Positions 41,087-50,670 of a stretch of 64,000 nt of DNA are shown in pieces. Below the pieces are notes generated by a model that worked only from the letters and a program-made list of their open reading frames with translations, was not told the DNA's origin and made no database searches. A program made the position numbers and the translations under genes. Location: the NCBI RefSeq assembly GCF_018531495.1, contig NZ_JAHDTI010000002.1:992001-1056000 (forward strand). The letters are read 5' to 3'. How positions within the stretch are numbered: position 1 is the first letter of the stretch; every line of letters starts with the position of its first letter. The DNA is from Nonomuraea sediminis (GTDB lineage Bacteria; Actinomycetota; Actinomycetes; Streptosporangiales; Streptosporangiaceae).

Positions 41087-42568
41087 GTGACCTCGACGAC
41101 CCCTCTGATCCGCCGGCTGCCCGTCGCCGCAGCCGTGGCGATCGGCGCGTCCATCGTCCTGACGATCACGATCTCCCTGCTCGGCCCGTCCGCGATGGTC
41201 CCGGCGCTGCCGGGCCCCGCGTGGCAACCGCCTTACTTCCTGAGCCTGCATCCCGCCCCTCATCTGGTCGTCGCCATGGGCGCGGCCGCGATCGTCCTCG
41301 GCGCCCTGGGGCTGCTGCTCGGGCTGCGCGGCCTGCCGGGGAAACCGTCGACGTGGGTCATGATCGGCTGCGTCGCGGCCGGGCTGCTGGCGTTCCTCCC
41401 GCCTTCGGGGTCGGGCGATCACCTCAACTACGCCGCCTACGGGCGCATGGTCGTCCTGGGCGTCAACCCGTACACCCACGGCGCGACCGCCCTTCCCGGG
41501 GATCCGATCGCCGACGCCGTGGAGGCTCCCTGGCGCGAGGAGCCGAGTGTCTACGGTCCCGTGGCCACGGCCGTCCAGGCGCTGGCGAGCTGGATCGGCG
41601 GCGACTCCGTCCGGCTCACCGTCTTCGTCCTGGCCTTGGTGAACGCCGCGGCCTTCATCGCGACCGCCCTCCTGATCGACCGCTTCACCCGTGACGACCC
41701 GGCCGTGCGCCTGCGCGCCGCCCTGCTGTGGACGGCCAACCCGCTGCTGCTGTACCACCTGGTGGCGGGGATGCACATCGACACGCTGGCGATCGCCTGC
41801 ATGGTCGCCGCCGTCCTGTCCCGCACCCGCCTGGTCCGCGCCGGTCTCCTGCTGGGGCTGGGCGTCGCCGTCAAGCTCAACGCCGGTCTCGTGGCGCTCG
41901 GCCCCGCCTGGGAGCTCCGCCGCCGTCCTGCCCGCCTGGCGGTGATGGCGGGCACGGCCGTGGGCGTCGTCGTCCTGGGCTACGCCCTCACCGGCCCGTC
42001 CGCGCTGGCGCCCGTGAGCAGGACCAGCAAGTCGGTCTCCTTCGCCTCCTACTGGAAGCTCGTCCAGGGCTGGCTGCAGTCACTGTTCGGCTCGGGCGCC
42101 TACCGTGCCGAGCTCCAGGTCGCCTCCGTCGCGGTCATCGTCCTGCTGGCCTACCTGCTCTTCCGCCTCGTGGCGGCCACATCTTCCGGTGGCGCGCCCG
42201 GCTTCCTCGGGGTGGGTCGGGAAGGGGTGAGCGCGCCCGTGGTGGCGGTGGTGGTGGTCACGGCCTACGTGTTCGCCACGCCGTACATCCTGCCCTGGTA
42301 CGACGGCATGGCCTTCGGGTTGCTCGCGCTGGTGGCGGCCTCGGCGCTCGACAGGTTCCTGATGGTGCACCTGCTCGTGCTGTCCCTGGGTTACCTGCCG
42401 GCGCGGGTCGCGGGGCAGCCGGAGGATCTGGTGTGGCTCACGACCGTGGTTCGGTCCCGGATGGTGCCGTGGGCGCTGCTGGCGTTGACGATCGCGCTGG
42501 GGTGGTGGGCTTGGCGAGCTGCAGCGCGCGCACGCAGGCCGCGAGCGTCAGCGGGACGGCCACGGTGA
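41087..42568 (+). CDS. GT-C membrane glycosyltransferase, MptB-like alpha-mannosyltransferase candidate
   Basis: About 493 residues from GTG (VTSTTPLIRR); an ATG six codons upstream is possible and neither has a clear ribosome site. Some 12 membrane helices and the motif GSGDHLNYAAYGRMVVLGVNPY after helix four recall polyprenol-phosphate-mannose-dependent alpha-1,6-mannosyltransferases such as MptB. Acts on the outer membrane face to build lipomannan-type or wall glycan. The 3' end overlaps the convergent gene by 131 bp, unusually long. Confidence 0.8.
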   Translation: MTSTTPLIRRLPVAAAVAIGASIVLTITISLLGPSAMVPALPGPAWQPPYFLSLHPAPHLVVAMGAAAIVLGALGLLLGLRGLPGKPSTWVMIGCVAAGLLAFLPPSGSGDHLNYAAYGRMVVLGVNPYTHGATALPGDPIADAVEAPWREEPSVYGPVATAVQALASWIGGDSVRLTVFVLALVNAAAFIATALLIDRFTRDDPAVRLRAALLWTANPLLLYHLVAGMHIDTLAIACMVAAVLSRTRLVRAGLLLGLGVAVKLNAGLVALGPAWELRRRPARLAVMAGTAVGVVVLGYALTGPSALAPVSRTSKSVSFASYWKLVQGWLQSLFGSGAYRAELQVASVAVIVLLAYLLFRLVAATSSGGAPGFLGVGREGVSAPVVAVVVVTAYVFATPYILPWYDGMAFGLLALVAASALDRFLMVHLLVLSLGYLPARVAGQPEDLVWLTTVVRSRMVPWALLALTIALGWWAWRAAARARRPRASAGRPR

Positions 42569-44828
42569 GCGCCATGGCCGGGATGGCGATCCCGGAGTCG
42601 TTGCTCAGGAAGCCGATGAAGGCACAGGTCAGCGCGCCGAACAGGCCCGCGCGCAGCGCCGGCGCGAGCCGGTAGGCCTGGCCGAGCGCCGAGGCGCCCC
42701 AGCGCGACGGCCGGTCCAGGACGAAGAACAGGAAGGCCAGCGCCACCACCGTGAGCAGCGTGAGCGACCAGTTCCCGACGGTCACGCCGACCATCGCGCT
42801 GAACTTGCGCCACACCACGGTCCATGCCTGCCCGTCGATGACCTGCTGCACGAACGTGCCCAGGTGGGTGCGCTGCTCGGCCGGCCGTAGCCAGTCGAAC
42901 ACCGCGATCGCCGAGATCAGCGCGGCTCCCCCCACCGCGACGAGCAGCAGCTTCACCACGGAGACCCGGCGGCCTGACAGCAGGATCAGCAGGACGGCGA
43001 CGCCGATCACGAAGGCGGGCACGCCGCCGAAGTCGGCTCCCCAGGACGGCCAGCCATCGGCGAAGACGGCCAGCCCGCCGTACGTGGCGCAGAGGAGCAC
43101 CACGAGTGCGCGTGGGAAGCCGCGCTCGCGCAGCCACTGCGCGACTCCGGCCAGGGCCAGGATGGTGCCGGTCGAGTACACGGCGAAGGCGATGTTACTG
43201 AAGCCGTAGAACCGGCCGCCGGTGACGGGTTCGTAGCCGGTGACGGCGTTGACCTGCAGCGTGGATCCGGTCATCACGTCGATCAGCAGCGCCACCGAGC
43301 TGATGCCCGCCACGACGGTCAGCGGGCCGAGCACGTGTGTCCGCCACGGTCCCGCGAAGGCCAGGGCGGTGATCAGCACGGCGATGCCGAGGATGGTGCC
43401 GATCAACGCGGCCATCGGGGCCCCGAGGCTCCACCACGGCACCAGCTGCGCCAGGAACGTCGACACCGCGATGGCGCCACTGACCACGGACACCAGCTGC
43501 ACCGCCACCAGCAACCGAGACGTCGCCGCATCGCCGGTCCCGCTGCGGTCGGTGGCCTGTGGGCTACCCGGCCCGATCCTGCCCGTGACGCCGCTTCCGT
43601 TCTGCCCGGAACCCGCGGGAAGCGGCCCGTGATCGTGCGCGCTCTCGGCGGGGTTCGAGTTCTTAGCGGGGGTGCTTGCGGAGCGGCGGCGGCGGAGGGC
43701 CAGGGCGGCGAAGGCGTAGAAGAGGAGCTGCACGGTGACGAACACCGCGAAGAAGGGGCCGCGGACGTCGCGGAGGACCTGGCTGGCCAGGTCGCTGTCG
43801 GCGAGCTGCGTGACCGTGTCCGCGACCGTGGCGGGGGTCGCGCCGTCGTTGTCCCAGGTGCGGCCGACCACGGCGCGCGGCTCGGGCAGGCCGAGCAGGT
43901 GGATCGCGGTGGCCGTCAGGTCGGTGATGGTGACCAGGCCGTCCTGGCGCGTGGACGTCGCCGTGAGCAGGCCACGGCGGTACGGCGTGCCGTCCGGTGA
44001 CGGGCCGGTGGCGATGGCGACGTGCAGGTGGGCGTTGGGGGTGACGTCGGAGATCCCGGCCACCAGGACGGTCGTGTCCGCGGGGAGCTCGCCGAGCAGC
44101 GCGCCGATGCTGCTGTCGGCTTCGGCGACGGCCGCCTGCCTGGCCGAGGCCGAGAGCGGGAGAGGCACGCCGTACTCGTCGAGCGGCTGCCGCAGCCAGG
44201 CGTCCGACAGGGCGCCCGCCTCGAAGACGACCAGGTTGTACGGCGTGAGGTCGCCTGCCGATCGCGTGGAGTCGGCGTACTTCGCGACCATGCCGGTCTT
44301 GTCGGCGGCGCCGATGGCGGCTCCCGGGCCGATCGCCGCGACCTTGCCGCCGGAATCCTTGACGAGCTGCCCCAGAGTGCCCAGCTCCGCGTTGTACCCG
44401 GTCGACGCCTGGTATGCCACCAGGTCTGACCAGCCCGGCACGCTCGCGCCCCCGCCCTCCGGCTGGGGTGTGGGCGGACGCGGGCATCCGCGGCCTGCCG
44501 TACCTGCTCGCTGGCCGGCCGAGACGGTCAGCCAACCCGCGGTGGGGCAGGTGATGCCGCGGTCGGGCGGCGGTACGGCACGCGTGGACAGCGACGCGGC
44601 GCCGCCCTGGCCGACGAGCTTCCACAGGTTCGGCGTGCGAGCCTGGTCGAGGTCGCTCCATTCGAGCCCGGGCACGCCCACGACGGCCACCCGCCCCCGC
44701 GCACCGTCGGCCGCGCCCGCCGTACCGGCTCCCAGCACCATCACCGCCAGCCCCGCGAGGACCGCCCCTACCCACCGCAAGAAACCGCAGGGGAGGGCGG
44801 GAGGGGTGGGGGTGGTGCGGTGTGGCAT
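42438..44828 (-). CDS. large membrane protein with N-terminal alkaline-phosphatase-like domain
   Basis: 796 residues: signal peptide (to about AGTAGAADG), an extracytoplasmic domain of about 320 residues with alkaline-phosphatase/sulfatase-superfamily style segments (VAVVGVPGLEWSDLDQARTP, TPNLWKL, VLVAGISDVTP, AIHLLGLPEP), a membrane helix, a disordered loop, then about ten further helices. The metal-binding residues of true phosphatases are not all evident. Found in actinomycetes among wall-glycan genes; possibly a phosphoglycosyl or lipid-modifying enzyme. The C-terminal 40 codons, low complexity, overlap the mannosyltransferase gene. Confidence 0.75.
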   Translation of the reverse strand: MPHRTTPTPPALPCGFLRWVGAVLAGLAVMVLGAGTAGAADGARGRVAVVGVPGLEWSDLDQARTPNLWKLVGQGGAASLSTRAVPPPDRGITCPTAGWLTVSAGQRAGTAGRGCPRPPTPQPEGGGASVPGWSDLVAYQASTGYNAELGTLGQLVKDSGGKVAAIGPGAAIGAADKTGMVAKYADSTRSAGDLTPYNLVVFEAGALSDAWLRQPLDEYGVPLPLSASARQAAVAEADSSIGALLGELPADTTVLVAGISDVTPNAHLHVAIATGPSPDGTPYRRGLLTATSTRQDGLVTITDLTATAIHLLGLPEPRAVVGRTWDNDGATPATVADTVTQLADSDLASQVLRDVRGPFFAVFVTVQLLFYAFAALALRRRRSASTPAKNSNPAESAHDHGPLPAGSGQNGSGVTGRIGPGSPQATDRSGTGDAATSRLLVAVQLVSVVSGAIAVSTFLAQLVPWWSLGAPMAALIGTILGIAVLITALAFAGPWRTHVLGPLTVVAGISSVALLIDVMTGSTLQVNAVTGYEPVTGGRFYGFSNIAFAVYSTGTILALAGVAQWLRERGFPRALVVLLCATYGGLAVFADGWPSWGADFGGVPAFVIGVAVLLILLSGRRVSVVKLLLVAVGGAALISAIAVFDWLRPAEQRTHLGTFVQQVIDGQAWTVVWRKFSAMVGVTVGNWSLTLLTVVALAFLFFVLDRPSRWGASALGQAYRLAPALRAGLFGALTCAFIGFLSNDSGIAIPAMALTVAVPLTLAACVRALQLAKPTTPARSSTPAAPTAPSGTEPRS

Positions 44829-44889
44829 GAGTGGAGACCCCCGGTGTCAGCGCGCTCGATCAGCAATAGCCACGGTAACGTGCCACACC

Positions 44890-46089
44890 GTGACAGGTGG
44901 TGTGGCGACGACGATCAGGCGGCAGTGGTGGGCGTGGGCTGTCGCCGTGCTGCTCATCGTGGCGGCGGCGGCCCCGCTGGTGCTGCAGTGGCTGACCAAC
45001 CCGGACGACCAGCGCCTCGTCGACCTGGACGTGTACCGCACCGGCGGGGAGATGCTCCTGCAGGGGCGGCCCGTGTACGACTTCTTCACGCCTGCCCCGC
45101 AGTTGCTCCCGTTCACCTACCCGCCGATCGCGGCGATGCTGGCCGTACCGCTGGCGGAGCTGCCGTGGACCACGGCCCAGTGGGTGTGGACCGTGGGGAT
45201 CTTCGTGTCGCTGGGGGTGACGGTCGCCTTCGCGTTCCGCCAAGTCCTGACCAGGCGCGAGGTCCAGGCCAGGTACGCGCCGTGGCTGTTCGCCCTGTTG
45301 ATGATCGCGTGCACCTACCTGATGCCCATCCGCGACCAGGTGCGCTTCGGCCAGGTGGACATCCTGCTGGTGGCGCTGTGCGTGGCCGACTGCCTGGCCA
45401 AACGGCCGTGGTGGCCGCGCGGCTTCCTGATCGGCCTGGCCACGGCCGTCAAGCTGACCCCGGGCGTCTTCCTGATCTATCTGCTGGTGACGCGGCAGTG
45501 GCGCACGTTCTGGATGGCCTCGTTCGTCACCGCGCTGCTGACGTTGCTCCCGTTCGCGGTGATCCCGAAGGACGCGGCCGACTTCTGGTTCAAGGCGCTG
45601 CTCGACCCCGAGCGCCTGGGAGCCAACGCCGCCACCACGAACCAGTCGATCCGCGCCATGCTGCTCCGGCTCTACCTGCCGAGCGACACGCTGACGTGGG
45701 CCTTGTGGCTGGTGCTGGTCGCGGTCGTCGGCTGGTACGGCTTCCGCGCCGCCAAGCGGGCGCTCGACGCCGGAGACGAGACCACGGCGGTGGCGCTGAC
45801 CGGCCTCATGGCGGTGCTTCTGTCGCCGGTGGCGTGGATCCACCACCTGGCCTGGGTGGTCGTGGTGCTGGCGGCGATCGTCGGCGACGGGCGCGACCGG
45901 GTGCGGCTGTGGGTGGCGGGGGGCGTCTGGCTGTATTACGTGGTGCCGGTGCCGTGGTGGGGCGTGTCGCTGAAGGTGGCCGGGTGGAACGTCGTCGGCA
46001 AGATCGTGCAGGACGGGTTCGGGCTGGGCGCGCTCTTCCTGGTGTGGCTGCTGGCGAGTTGGTTGCCCAAACGTCGCGGCATTTCATGA
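44890..46089 (+). CDS. GT87-family (DUF2029) membrane mannosyltransferase-like protein
   Basis: 399 residues from GTG 44890; a second in-frame GTG at 44902 sits right after AGGTGG and is equally possible. Nine or ten membrane helices, with the GT-C catalytic aspartate region RLVDLDVYRTGGEMLLQG, FTYPPIAAMLAVPLAEL and GQVDILLVAL. Related enzymes (PimE, alpha-1,2-mannosyltransferases) use polyprenol-phosphate mannose on the outer face. Divergent from the phosphatase-like gene by 61 bp. With the two previous transferases it suggests a mannan-synthesis neighbourhood. Confidence 0.88.
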   Translation: MTGGVATTIRRQWWAWAVAVLLIVAAAAPLVLQWLTNPDDQRLVDLDVYRTGGEMLLQGRPVYDFFTPAPQLLPFTYPPIAAMLAVPLAELPWTTAQWVWTVGIFVSLGVTVAFAFRQVLTRREVQARYAPWLFALLMIACTYLMPIRDQVRFGQVDILLVALCVADCLAKRPWWPRGFLIGLATAVKLTPGVFLIYLLVTRQWRTFWMASFVTALLTLLPFAVIPKDAADFWFKALLDPERLGANAATTNQSIRAMLLRLYLPSDTLTWALWLVLVAVVGWYGFRAAKRALDAGDETTAVALTGLMAVLLSPVAWIHHLAWVVVVLAAIVGDGRDRVRLWVAGGVWLYYVVPVPWWGVSLKVAGWNVVGKIVQDGFGLGALFLVWLLASWLPKRRGIS

Positions 46090-46111
46090 CCAACTGATTA
46101 CTCTCTGTGGT

Positions 46112-46528
46112 GTGCTGGTTACCGTATGGGTCATCGTGGGGGTCGTCGCCGGGGTCAGCGGCGTCGCCATCGGATATGTCGCGCTGAAGCAGGCCCGGGC
46201 CGCCGTGGACGACTGCCGGCAGATGCTCACCAGGCAGACGAGCGAGGGCAGGGGCGACCTGAAGGCCATCCGTGACGTGGCGGTCTTCCGTTACGACGCG
46301 CTGGAGGAGATGACGGGCAGGCTGTCGTTCTCGGTCGCGATGATCAACGGGCTGGGCGACGGGATCGTGCTCACCTCCATCAACGGCCGCTCCGAGACGC
46401 GCACGTACGTGCGTCCGGTGGTGGGCGGCAAGGGCGCCCAGCCGCTGTCGCCGGAGGAGGAAGAGGCGGTCAGGGCGGCCCGGCTGGGACTGGGTCCCGA
46501 GGTTGCGCGGCAAATGGCCAGGTGGTAA
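46112..46528 (+). CDS. DUF4446-family protein
   Basis: 138 residues from a GTG. An N-terminal membrane helix (VWVIVGVVAGVSGVAIGYVAL), a short helical stretch, then the conserved globular part DVAVFRYDALEEMTGRLSFSVAMINGLGDGIVLTSINGR ending EEEEAVRAARLG. This is the DUF4446 protein that stands next to pheA in many actinobacteria; its role is unknown. It lies 17 bases from pheA and is probably co-transcribed. Confidence 0.88.
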   Translation: MLVTVWVIVGVVAGVSGVAIGYVALKQARAAVDDCRQMLTRQTSEGRGDLKAIRDVAVFRYDALEEMTGRLSFSVAMINGLGDGIVLTSINGRSETRTYVRPVVGGKGAQPLSPEEEEAVRAARLGLGPEVARQMARW

Positions 46529-46545
46529 GGGCATAATCTATTGCT

Positions 46546-47466
46546 ATGGCAAGACTCGCCTATCTCGGTCCTGAAGGTACCTTCACCGAAGAGGCCCTGC
46601 GGCTCCTTGAGCCGGAGGCCGAGCGCCTGCCGTGCGCGAACGTCAGCGCCGCGCTCAACGCGGCGCGCTCCGGTGAGGCCGACGGTGCCGTCGTCCCGCT
46701 GGAGAATTCGCTCGAAGGCGCGATCACGACGACGCTGGACGAGTTCGCCTGGGGCGAGCCGCTCCTGATCACCGCCGAGCTGCTGCTGCCGGTGCAGTTC
46801 TCGCTGCTGGCCCGGCCCGACACCGAGCTCGTGCACATCAAACGGGTCTACACCCATCCCGCCGCGATCACCCAGTGCCGCGGCTTCATCGCCAGGGAGC
46901 TGCCGGACGCCGTCGTGGTGGCCGCGCCGTCGACCGCGGCGGCCGCCCAGGAGGTGGCTCTGCCCGGCTCGCCGTACGACGCCGCGATCGCGGCGCGGAT
47001 CGCGGGCGAGCACTACGGGCTGGTGGAGCTGGCGGGCAACATCGGCGACCGCACCGACACGGTGACGCGTTTCGTCCGGGTGAGCCGTTCTGGCGCGCTG
47101 CCCGAGCCGACCGGCTCCGACCGCACGACGCTCGTGGTCTTCCTGGCGGACGACCACCCGGGCGCTCTGCTGGAGATGCTGACCGAGTTCTCGGTGCGCG
47201 GCGTCAACCTGACCCGCATCGAGTCGCGGCCCACCGGCGACGGCATCGGCCGCTACTTCTTCCACTTCGACTTCGAGGGACACGTGGCCGACGCCCGTGT
47301 CGGCGAGGCCATCTCGGGCCTGCACCGCATCTGCGGCGAGGTCCGCTTCCTCGGCAGCTACCCGCGCGCCGACGGCGTCACTCCCCAGATCAAGCGGGGT
47401 ACGGCTGACGCCGAGTTCGCCGAGGCGGGCGAGTGGCTGGCCAGGATCCGGGCCGGGCAGGTCTGA
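46546..47466 (+). CDS. pheA: prephenate dehydratase
   Basis: 306 residues. The catalytic domain (about 1-185) opens MARLAYLGPEGTFTEEAL and has the VVPLENSLEGA and DTVTRFV (TRF) motifs; the ACT regulatory domain (about 195-275) has GALLEMLTEF and the phenylalanine-binding ESRPTG. It converts prephenate to phenylpyruvate in phenylalanine synthesis and is feedback-inhibited through ACT. Not fused to chorismate mutase. Confidence 0.95.
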   Translation: MARLAYLGPEGTFTEEALRLLEPEAERLPCANVSAALNAARSGEADGAVVPLENSLEGAITTTLDEFAWGEPLLITAELLLPVQFSLLARPDTELVHIKRVYTHPAAITQCRGFIARELPDAVVVAAPSTAAAAQEVALPGSPYDAAIAARIAGEHYGLVELAGNIGDRTDTVTRFVRVSRSGALPEPTGSDRTTLVVFLADDHPGALLEMLTEFSVRGVNLTRIESRPTGDGIGRYFFHFDFEGHVADARVGEAISGLHRICGEVRFLGSYPRADGVTPQIKRGTADAEFAEAGEWLARIRAGQV

Positions 47467-47517
47467 GCGCGGTAATCCGGGAGCGGTTGGTCGCCCCGGG
47501 TCGGTAGCCTTTACCTC

Positions 47518-48780
47518 GTGATTGACCTGCGTACCATTCGTGAGGCTCCCGACAGGCTGCGCGCGTCGCAGCATGCCCGCGGCGAGGACGACTCGATCGT
47601 CGACACGCTGCTCGACCTGGACGAGCGTCGCCGCTCCGCGCTGACCTCGTTCGAGTCTCTGCGCGCCGAGCAGAAGAGTATGGGCAAGTCGGTCTCCAAG
47701 GCGCAGGGCGAGGAGAAGCAGGCGCTCCTCCAGCGGGCCAAGGAGCTGGCCGCCGAGGTCAAGAGCGCCGAGGCCGAGGCCGAGCGGCTGGCCGCCGAGC
47801 TGGACGAGGTCCTCCACACGGTGCCCAACATCGTGGAGGAGGCGGCCCCGCACGGAGGCGAGGACGACTACGTCGTGCTCGAGACGGTCGGCAAGCCGCG
47901 CGAGTTCGACTTCGAACCCAGGGACCACCTGGAGCTGGGCGAGCTGCTCGGCGCGATCGACATGGAGCGCGGCGCCAAGGTGTCGGGCTCGCGCTTCTAC
48001 TTCCTCAAGGGCGTCGGCGCCCGGCTGCAGCTCGGCATGCTCAACATGGCCATGCAGCACGCCATCGCCAACGGCTTCACCCCGATGATCACGCCGGTCC
48101 TGGTCAAGCCGGAGACCATGCAGGGCACGGGCTTCCACGTCGCCCACGACAAGGAGATCTACCGGCTCCCCGACGACGACCTGTACCTGGTCGGCACCTC
48201 GGAGGTGGCGCTGGCCGGCTACCACGCCGACGAGATCATCCCCGCCGACCAGCTCCCGCTGCGCTACGCGGGCTGGTCGTCCTGCTTCCGCCGCGAGGCG
48301 GGCTCCTACGGCAAGGACACCCGCGGCATCATCAGGGTCCACCAGTTCGACAAGGTCGAGATGTTCTCCTACTGCCGTCCCGAGGACGCGCACGAGGAGC
48401 ACCAGCGCCTGCTGGCCTGGGAGAAGGAGATGCTCGCCAAGATCGAGGTCCCGTACCGGATCATCGACACGGCGGCGGGCGACCTGGGTATGTCGGCCGC
48501 CCGCAAGTTCGACTGCGAGGCCTGGATCCCGACCCAGGGCCGCTACCGGGAGCTGACCTCGACCTCCAACTGCACCGAGTTCCAGGCGCGCCGGCTCGCC
48601 GTACGCCTGCGTGACGAGGACGGCAAGCCGCGCCCCCTGGCCACGCTGAACGGGACGCTGGCCACCACCCGGTGGATCGTGGCGATCCTGGAGAACCACC
48701 AGCAGGCCGACGGCTCGGTCGTGATCCCCGAGGCGCTGCGGCCCTACGTCGGGCTCGACGTCCTCGAGCCGGTCAAGTAG
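47518..48780 (+). CDS. serS: seryl-tRNA synthetase
   Basis: 420 residues. N-terminal coiled-coil tRNA-binding arm (about 30-105; charged heptads ending [10 protein letters not shown]), then the class II core: motif 2 in [38 protein letters not shown], and motif 3 [19 protein letters not shown]. Charges tRNA-Ser; one such tRNA is encoded at 60959. The GTG start follows a weak ribosome site. Its stop overlaps the next convergent gene by 37 bp. Confidence 0.97.
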   Translation: MIDLRTIREAPDRLRASQHARGEDDSIVDTLLDLDERRRSALTSFESLRAEQKSMGKSVSKAQGEEKQALLQRAKELAAEVKSAEAEAERLAAELDEVLHTVPNIVEEAAPHGGEDDYVVLETVGKPREFDFEPRDHLELGELLGAIDMERGAKVSGSRFYFLKGVGARLQLGMLNMAMQHAIANGFTPMITPVLVKPETMQGTGFHVAHDKEIYRLPDDDLYLVGTSEVALAGYHADEIIPADQLPLRYAGWSSCFRREAGSYGKDTRGIIRVHQFDKVEMFSYCRPEDAHEEHQRLLAWEKEMLAKIEVPYRIIDTAAGDLGMSAARKFDCEAWIPTQGRYRELTSTSNCTEFQARRLAVRLRDEDGKPRPLATLNGTLATTRWIVAILENHQQADGSVVIPEALRPYVGLDVLEPVK

Positions 48781-50108
48781 GCCTCCCGCCTGATCCAGGC
48801 GATGGTCGCCGCCATCACGCCGCCGGTCAGCACGACGGCGAGCGTGAGGGCGGTGCCGTAGCTCTCCGGCGTGCCCTGCGACCAGCCGTGGAACGGCAGG
48901 TACACGGTCGCGAAGACCAGAGGCCCCGCCGCCAGCGCCCCGAGCACCGTGCCCGGCCTGGCCCGCCCGGCGGCGGCCAGGCTGACGCAGGCGAGCGCCC
49001 CGATGCCGATCAGCGGGATGCCGAGGGCGAGCTTGAGCGCGTCGATCCCGATGAACGACGACTCGGTGGGCGCGGTGTTCACCAGGTACACGCCCACGCA
49101 GGTCAGCATCGCGAAGATCGAGTAAGGCGTGTAGAGCCTGCGCAGTCCCGCCCCGATCGTGGCAAGGAGCATGGCCACGGCCAGTTCCCAGGCGGCCGTC
49201 CGCTCGGGTGCCAGTGGATCGCGGGCCAGGTCGTCGGTCTGGCCGCCGTCGGGCCAGCCCACCTGCCGCCAGGCTCCGCCCGCGTCGCGCATCAGGATCC
49301 CGTCGACCCCGTTGGCCACCACCACGACGTGCCCGCCGGGCCTGTCCTGTACGGCCAGCGTCCGCGTCGATGAACCGTCGCGCCCGCCGGACTCCCTGTC
49401 CACCCAGTCCATCCTGGCCGGCGGCATCGACCACGAGTCGTGCCAGGTCCTGCCGTAGTCGTCGGACTCCGCGACGGCGAACCTGCCGGGGACGACCCGG
49501 TAGCACCGCTGGGGCAGCCGGGGCACGCACGCCGCCGTCGGTGATTGCAGATCGTGTGTGGCATCGGTGACCCGGGTCCAGGTCAGGCCTCCGTCGGAGG
49601 ACGCCAGATCGTCCGCCCCGTTCACGTGGGCCCTGATCCACTGACCCTGGATCTCGATCGACTCCACGCTCGGCCGCGGCGCGGCCGAGGTCGCCGTCAC
49701 CGCCAGTACGGCGAGCGGCACGCCCACGACGGCACGCCAGCGAGCAGGGACGCTCCTGCCGCGGATCCACCACGACAGCCCGAGCACCGGGAGCGCCAGG
49801 AGGTCCGTGGGATCCGCCAGGACGCGCGAGGGACCCGCGACCAGGGTCCACAGGTGGGAGGCGACCTCAGCGCCCGTCTGCGTCGTCTTGACGAGCGTGA
49901 AGAGCACTCCGGTGACCAGGAGCGCCACCAGATCCGCCCGCCGGGCGAAGAGGAGGGCCAGCAGGGCGGGCGCGACGACCAGTCCGGCGACGTCGCTGAG
50001 CTTGCCCGTCACGAACCCGGGCCAGGCCTGCTTGAGCAGGTGGTCGTTGAGCAGCAGCACGATCACCGCGACGAGCGTCGCCGGGTGGCATAACCACGCA
50101 TACCTCAT
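48744..50108 (-). CDS. multi-pass membrane protein with a BNR/exo-alpha-sialidase-like external segment
   Basis: About 454 residues from the ATG of [13 protein letters not shown]; a GTG at 50165 would begin inside the 18-bp palindrome, so it is disfavoured. Four N-terminal helices, an extracytoplasmic beta-rich region with repeats like [11 protein letters not shown] and [13 protein letters not shown] (Asp-box pattern S-x-D-x-G-x-T-W), then five C-terminal helices. Asp boxes occur in sialidase or BNR propellers; here only two or three are present, so the domain is partial or divergent. Function unknown. Confidence 0.75.
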   Translation of the reverse strand: MRYAWLCHPATLVAVIVLLLNDHLLKQAWPGFVTGKLSDVAGLVVAPALLALLFARRADLVALLVTGVLFTLVKTTQTGAEVASHLWTLVAGPSRVLADPTDLLALPVLGLSWWIRGRSVPARWRAVVGVPLAVLAVTATSAAPRPSVESIEIQGQWIRAHVNGADDLASSDGGLTWTRVTDATHDLQSPTAACVPRLPQRCYRVVPGRFAVAESDDYGRTWHDSWSMPPARMDWVDRESGGRDGSSTRTLAVQDRPGGHVVVVANGVDGILMRDAGGAWRQVGWPDGGQTDDLARDPLAPERTAAWELAVAMLLATIGAGLRRLYTPYSIFAMLTCVGVYLVNTAPTESSFIGIDALKLALGIPLIGIGALACVSLAAAGRARPGTVLGALAAGPLVFATVYLPFHGWSQGTPESYGTALTLAVVLTGGVMAATIAWIRREAYLTGSRTSSPT

Positions 50109-50149
50109 ATGGAGGTAGATGGGGGAGAAAGATCGCAGGTTCTTCGTCA

Positions 50150-50167
50150 GTGTGAGTCGACTCACAC
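50150..50167. promoter_or_regulatory. perfect 18-bp palindrome, candidate operator
   Basis: GTGTGAGTCGACTCACAC has no mismatch. It lies 42 bases upstream of the membrane-protein start and just beyond the cold-shock gene terminator, where a promoter would be. The form fits a GntR- or TetR-type dimer site; the regulator is unknown. Confidence 0.55.
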
Positions 50168-50193
50168 CTGTGACCTGCCCGTGAAAACGCGAA

Positions 50194-50226
50194 AGCCCAG
50201 AGGCCGCTGGAGGCGGACCCTGGGCT
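50194..50226 (-). terminator. terminator of the cold-shock gene
   Basis: AGCCCAG and CTGGGCT enclose a further GGCCGC/GCGG helix; on the minus strand the stem is followed by TTTCGCGTTTTC. It is 18 bases after the csp stop. Confidence 0.75.
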
Positions 50227-50243
50227 ATCTCGCTAACTACAGG

Positions 50244-50447
50244 TCAGATGGCACGGACCTGGGAGGCCTGCGGCCCCTTCTGTCCCTGCGTGATCTCGAA
50301 CTCGACCCGCTGGCCGTCTTCAAGGCTGCGGTAGCCGTTGCCGACGATCTCAGAGAAGTGCACGAACACGTCCGGCGCACCGCCGTCCGGGGCGATGAAG
50401 CCGAAGCCCTTCTCGGCGTTGAACCACTTGACGGTTCCCTGAGCCAT
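50244..50447 (-). CDS. cspA: cold-shock protein (CspA family)
   Basis: 67 residues, one cold-shock domain with RNP1 (KGFGFIA) and RNP2 (VFVHFSEI) and the standard opening [16 protein letters not shown] single-stranded RNA/DNA chaperone. GGGAGAGC precedes the ATG. The leader contains a perfect 9-bp hairpin at 50477-50499, in line with control at the RNA level. Confidence 0.97.
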   Translation of the reverse strand: MAQGTVKWFNAEKGFGFIAPDGGAPDVFVHFSEIVGNGYRSLEDGQRVEFEITQGQKGPQASQVRAI

Positions 50448-50476
50448 AAAAGCTCTCCCTCAGGATGTGAATCTAT

Positions 50477-50499
50477 GGGACCCACACCTCGTGGGTCCC
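50477..50499 (-). promoter_or_regulatory. leader hairpin of cspA
   Basis: GGGACCCAC and GTGGGTCCC form a perfect 9-bp stem with a 5-base loop, 30 bases upstream of the cspA start. No U-run follows, so it is more likely a leader or stability element than a terminator. Confidence 0.5.
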
Positions 50500-50670
50500 G
50501 GTGTGTCGTACAGCAAGCACCCGGGGTGGCTCAGACAAAGTCATGCTGGTTTTCACTACGGGATCAGCTAATACAACGCCATCACATCTAACACCATTCT
50601 GGCGCGTCGGTGTTCCCGTCCATCCGAAGATTTCTTGCTGGCCGCATCACCGGGCAAACTGGAACCCGTT

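Noticed and set aside
46291..49851. An 1186-codon minus-strand frame
   Set aside because: It is the shadow of pheA, serS and DUF4446 caused by high GC at third positions; composition is His/Arg/Gly/Ala-rich nonsense.
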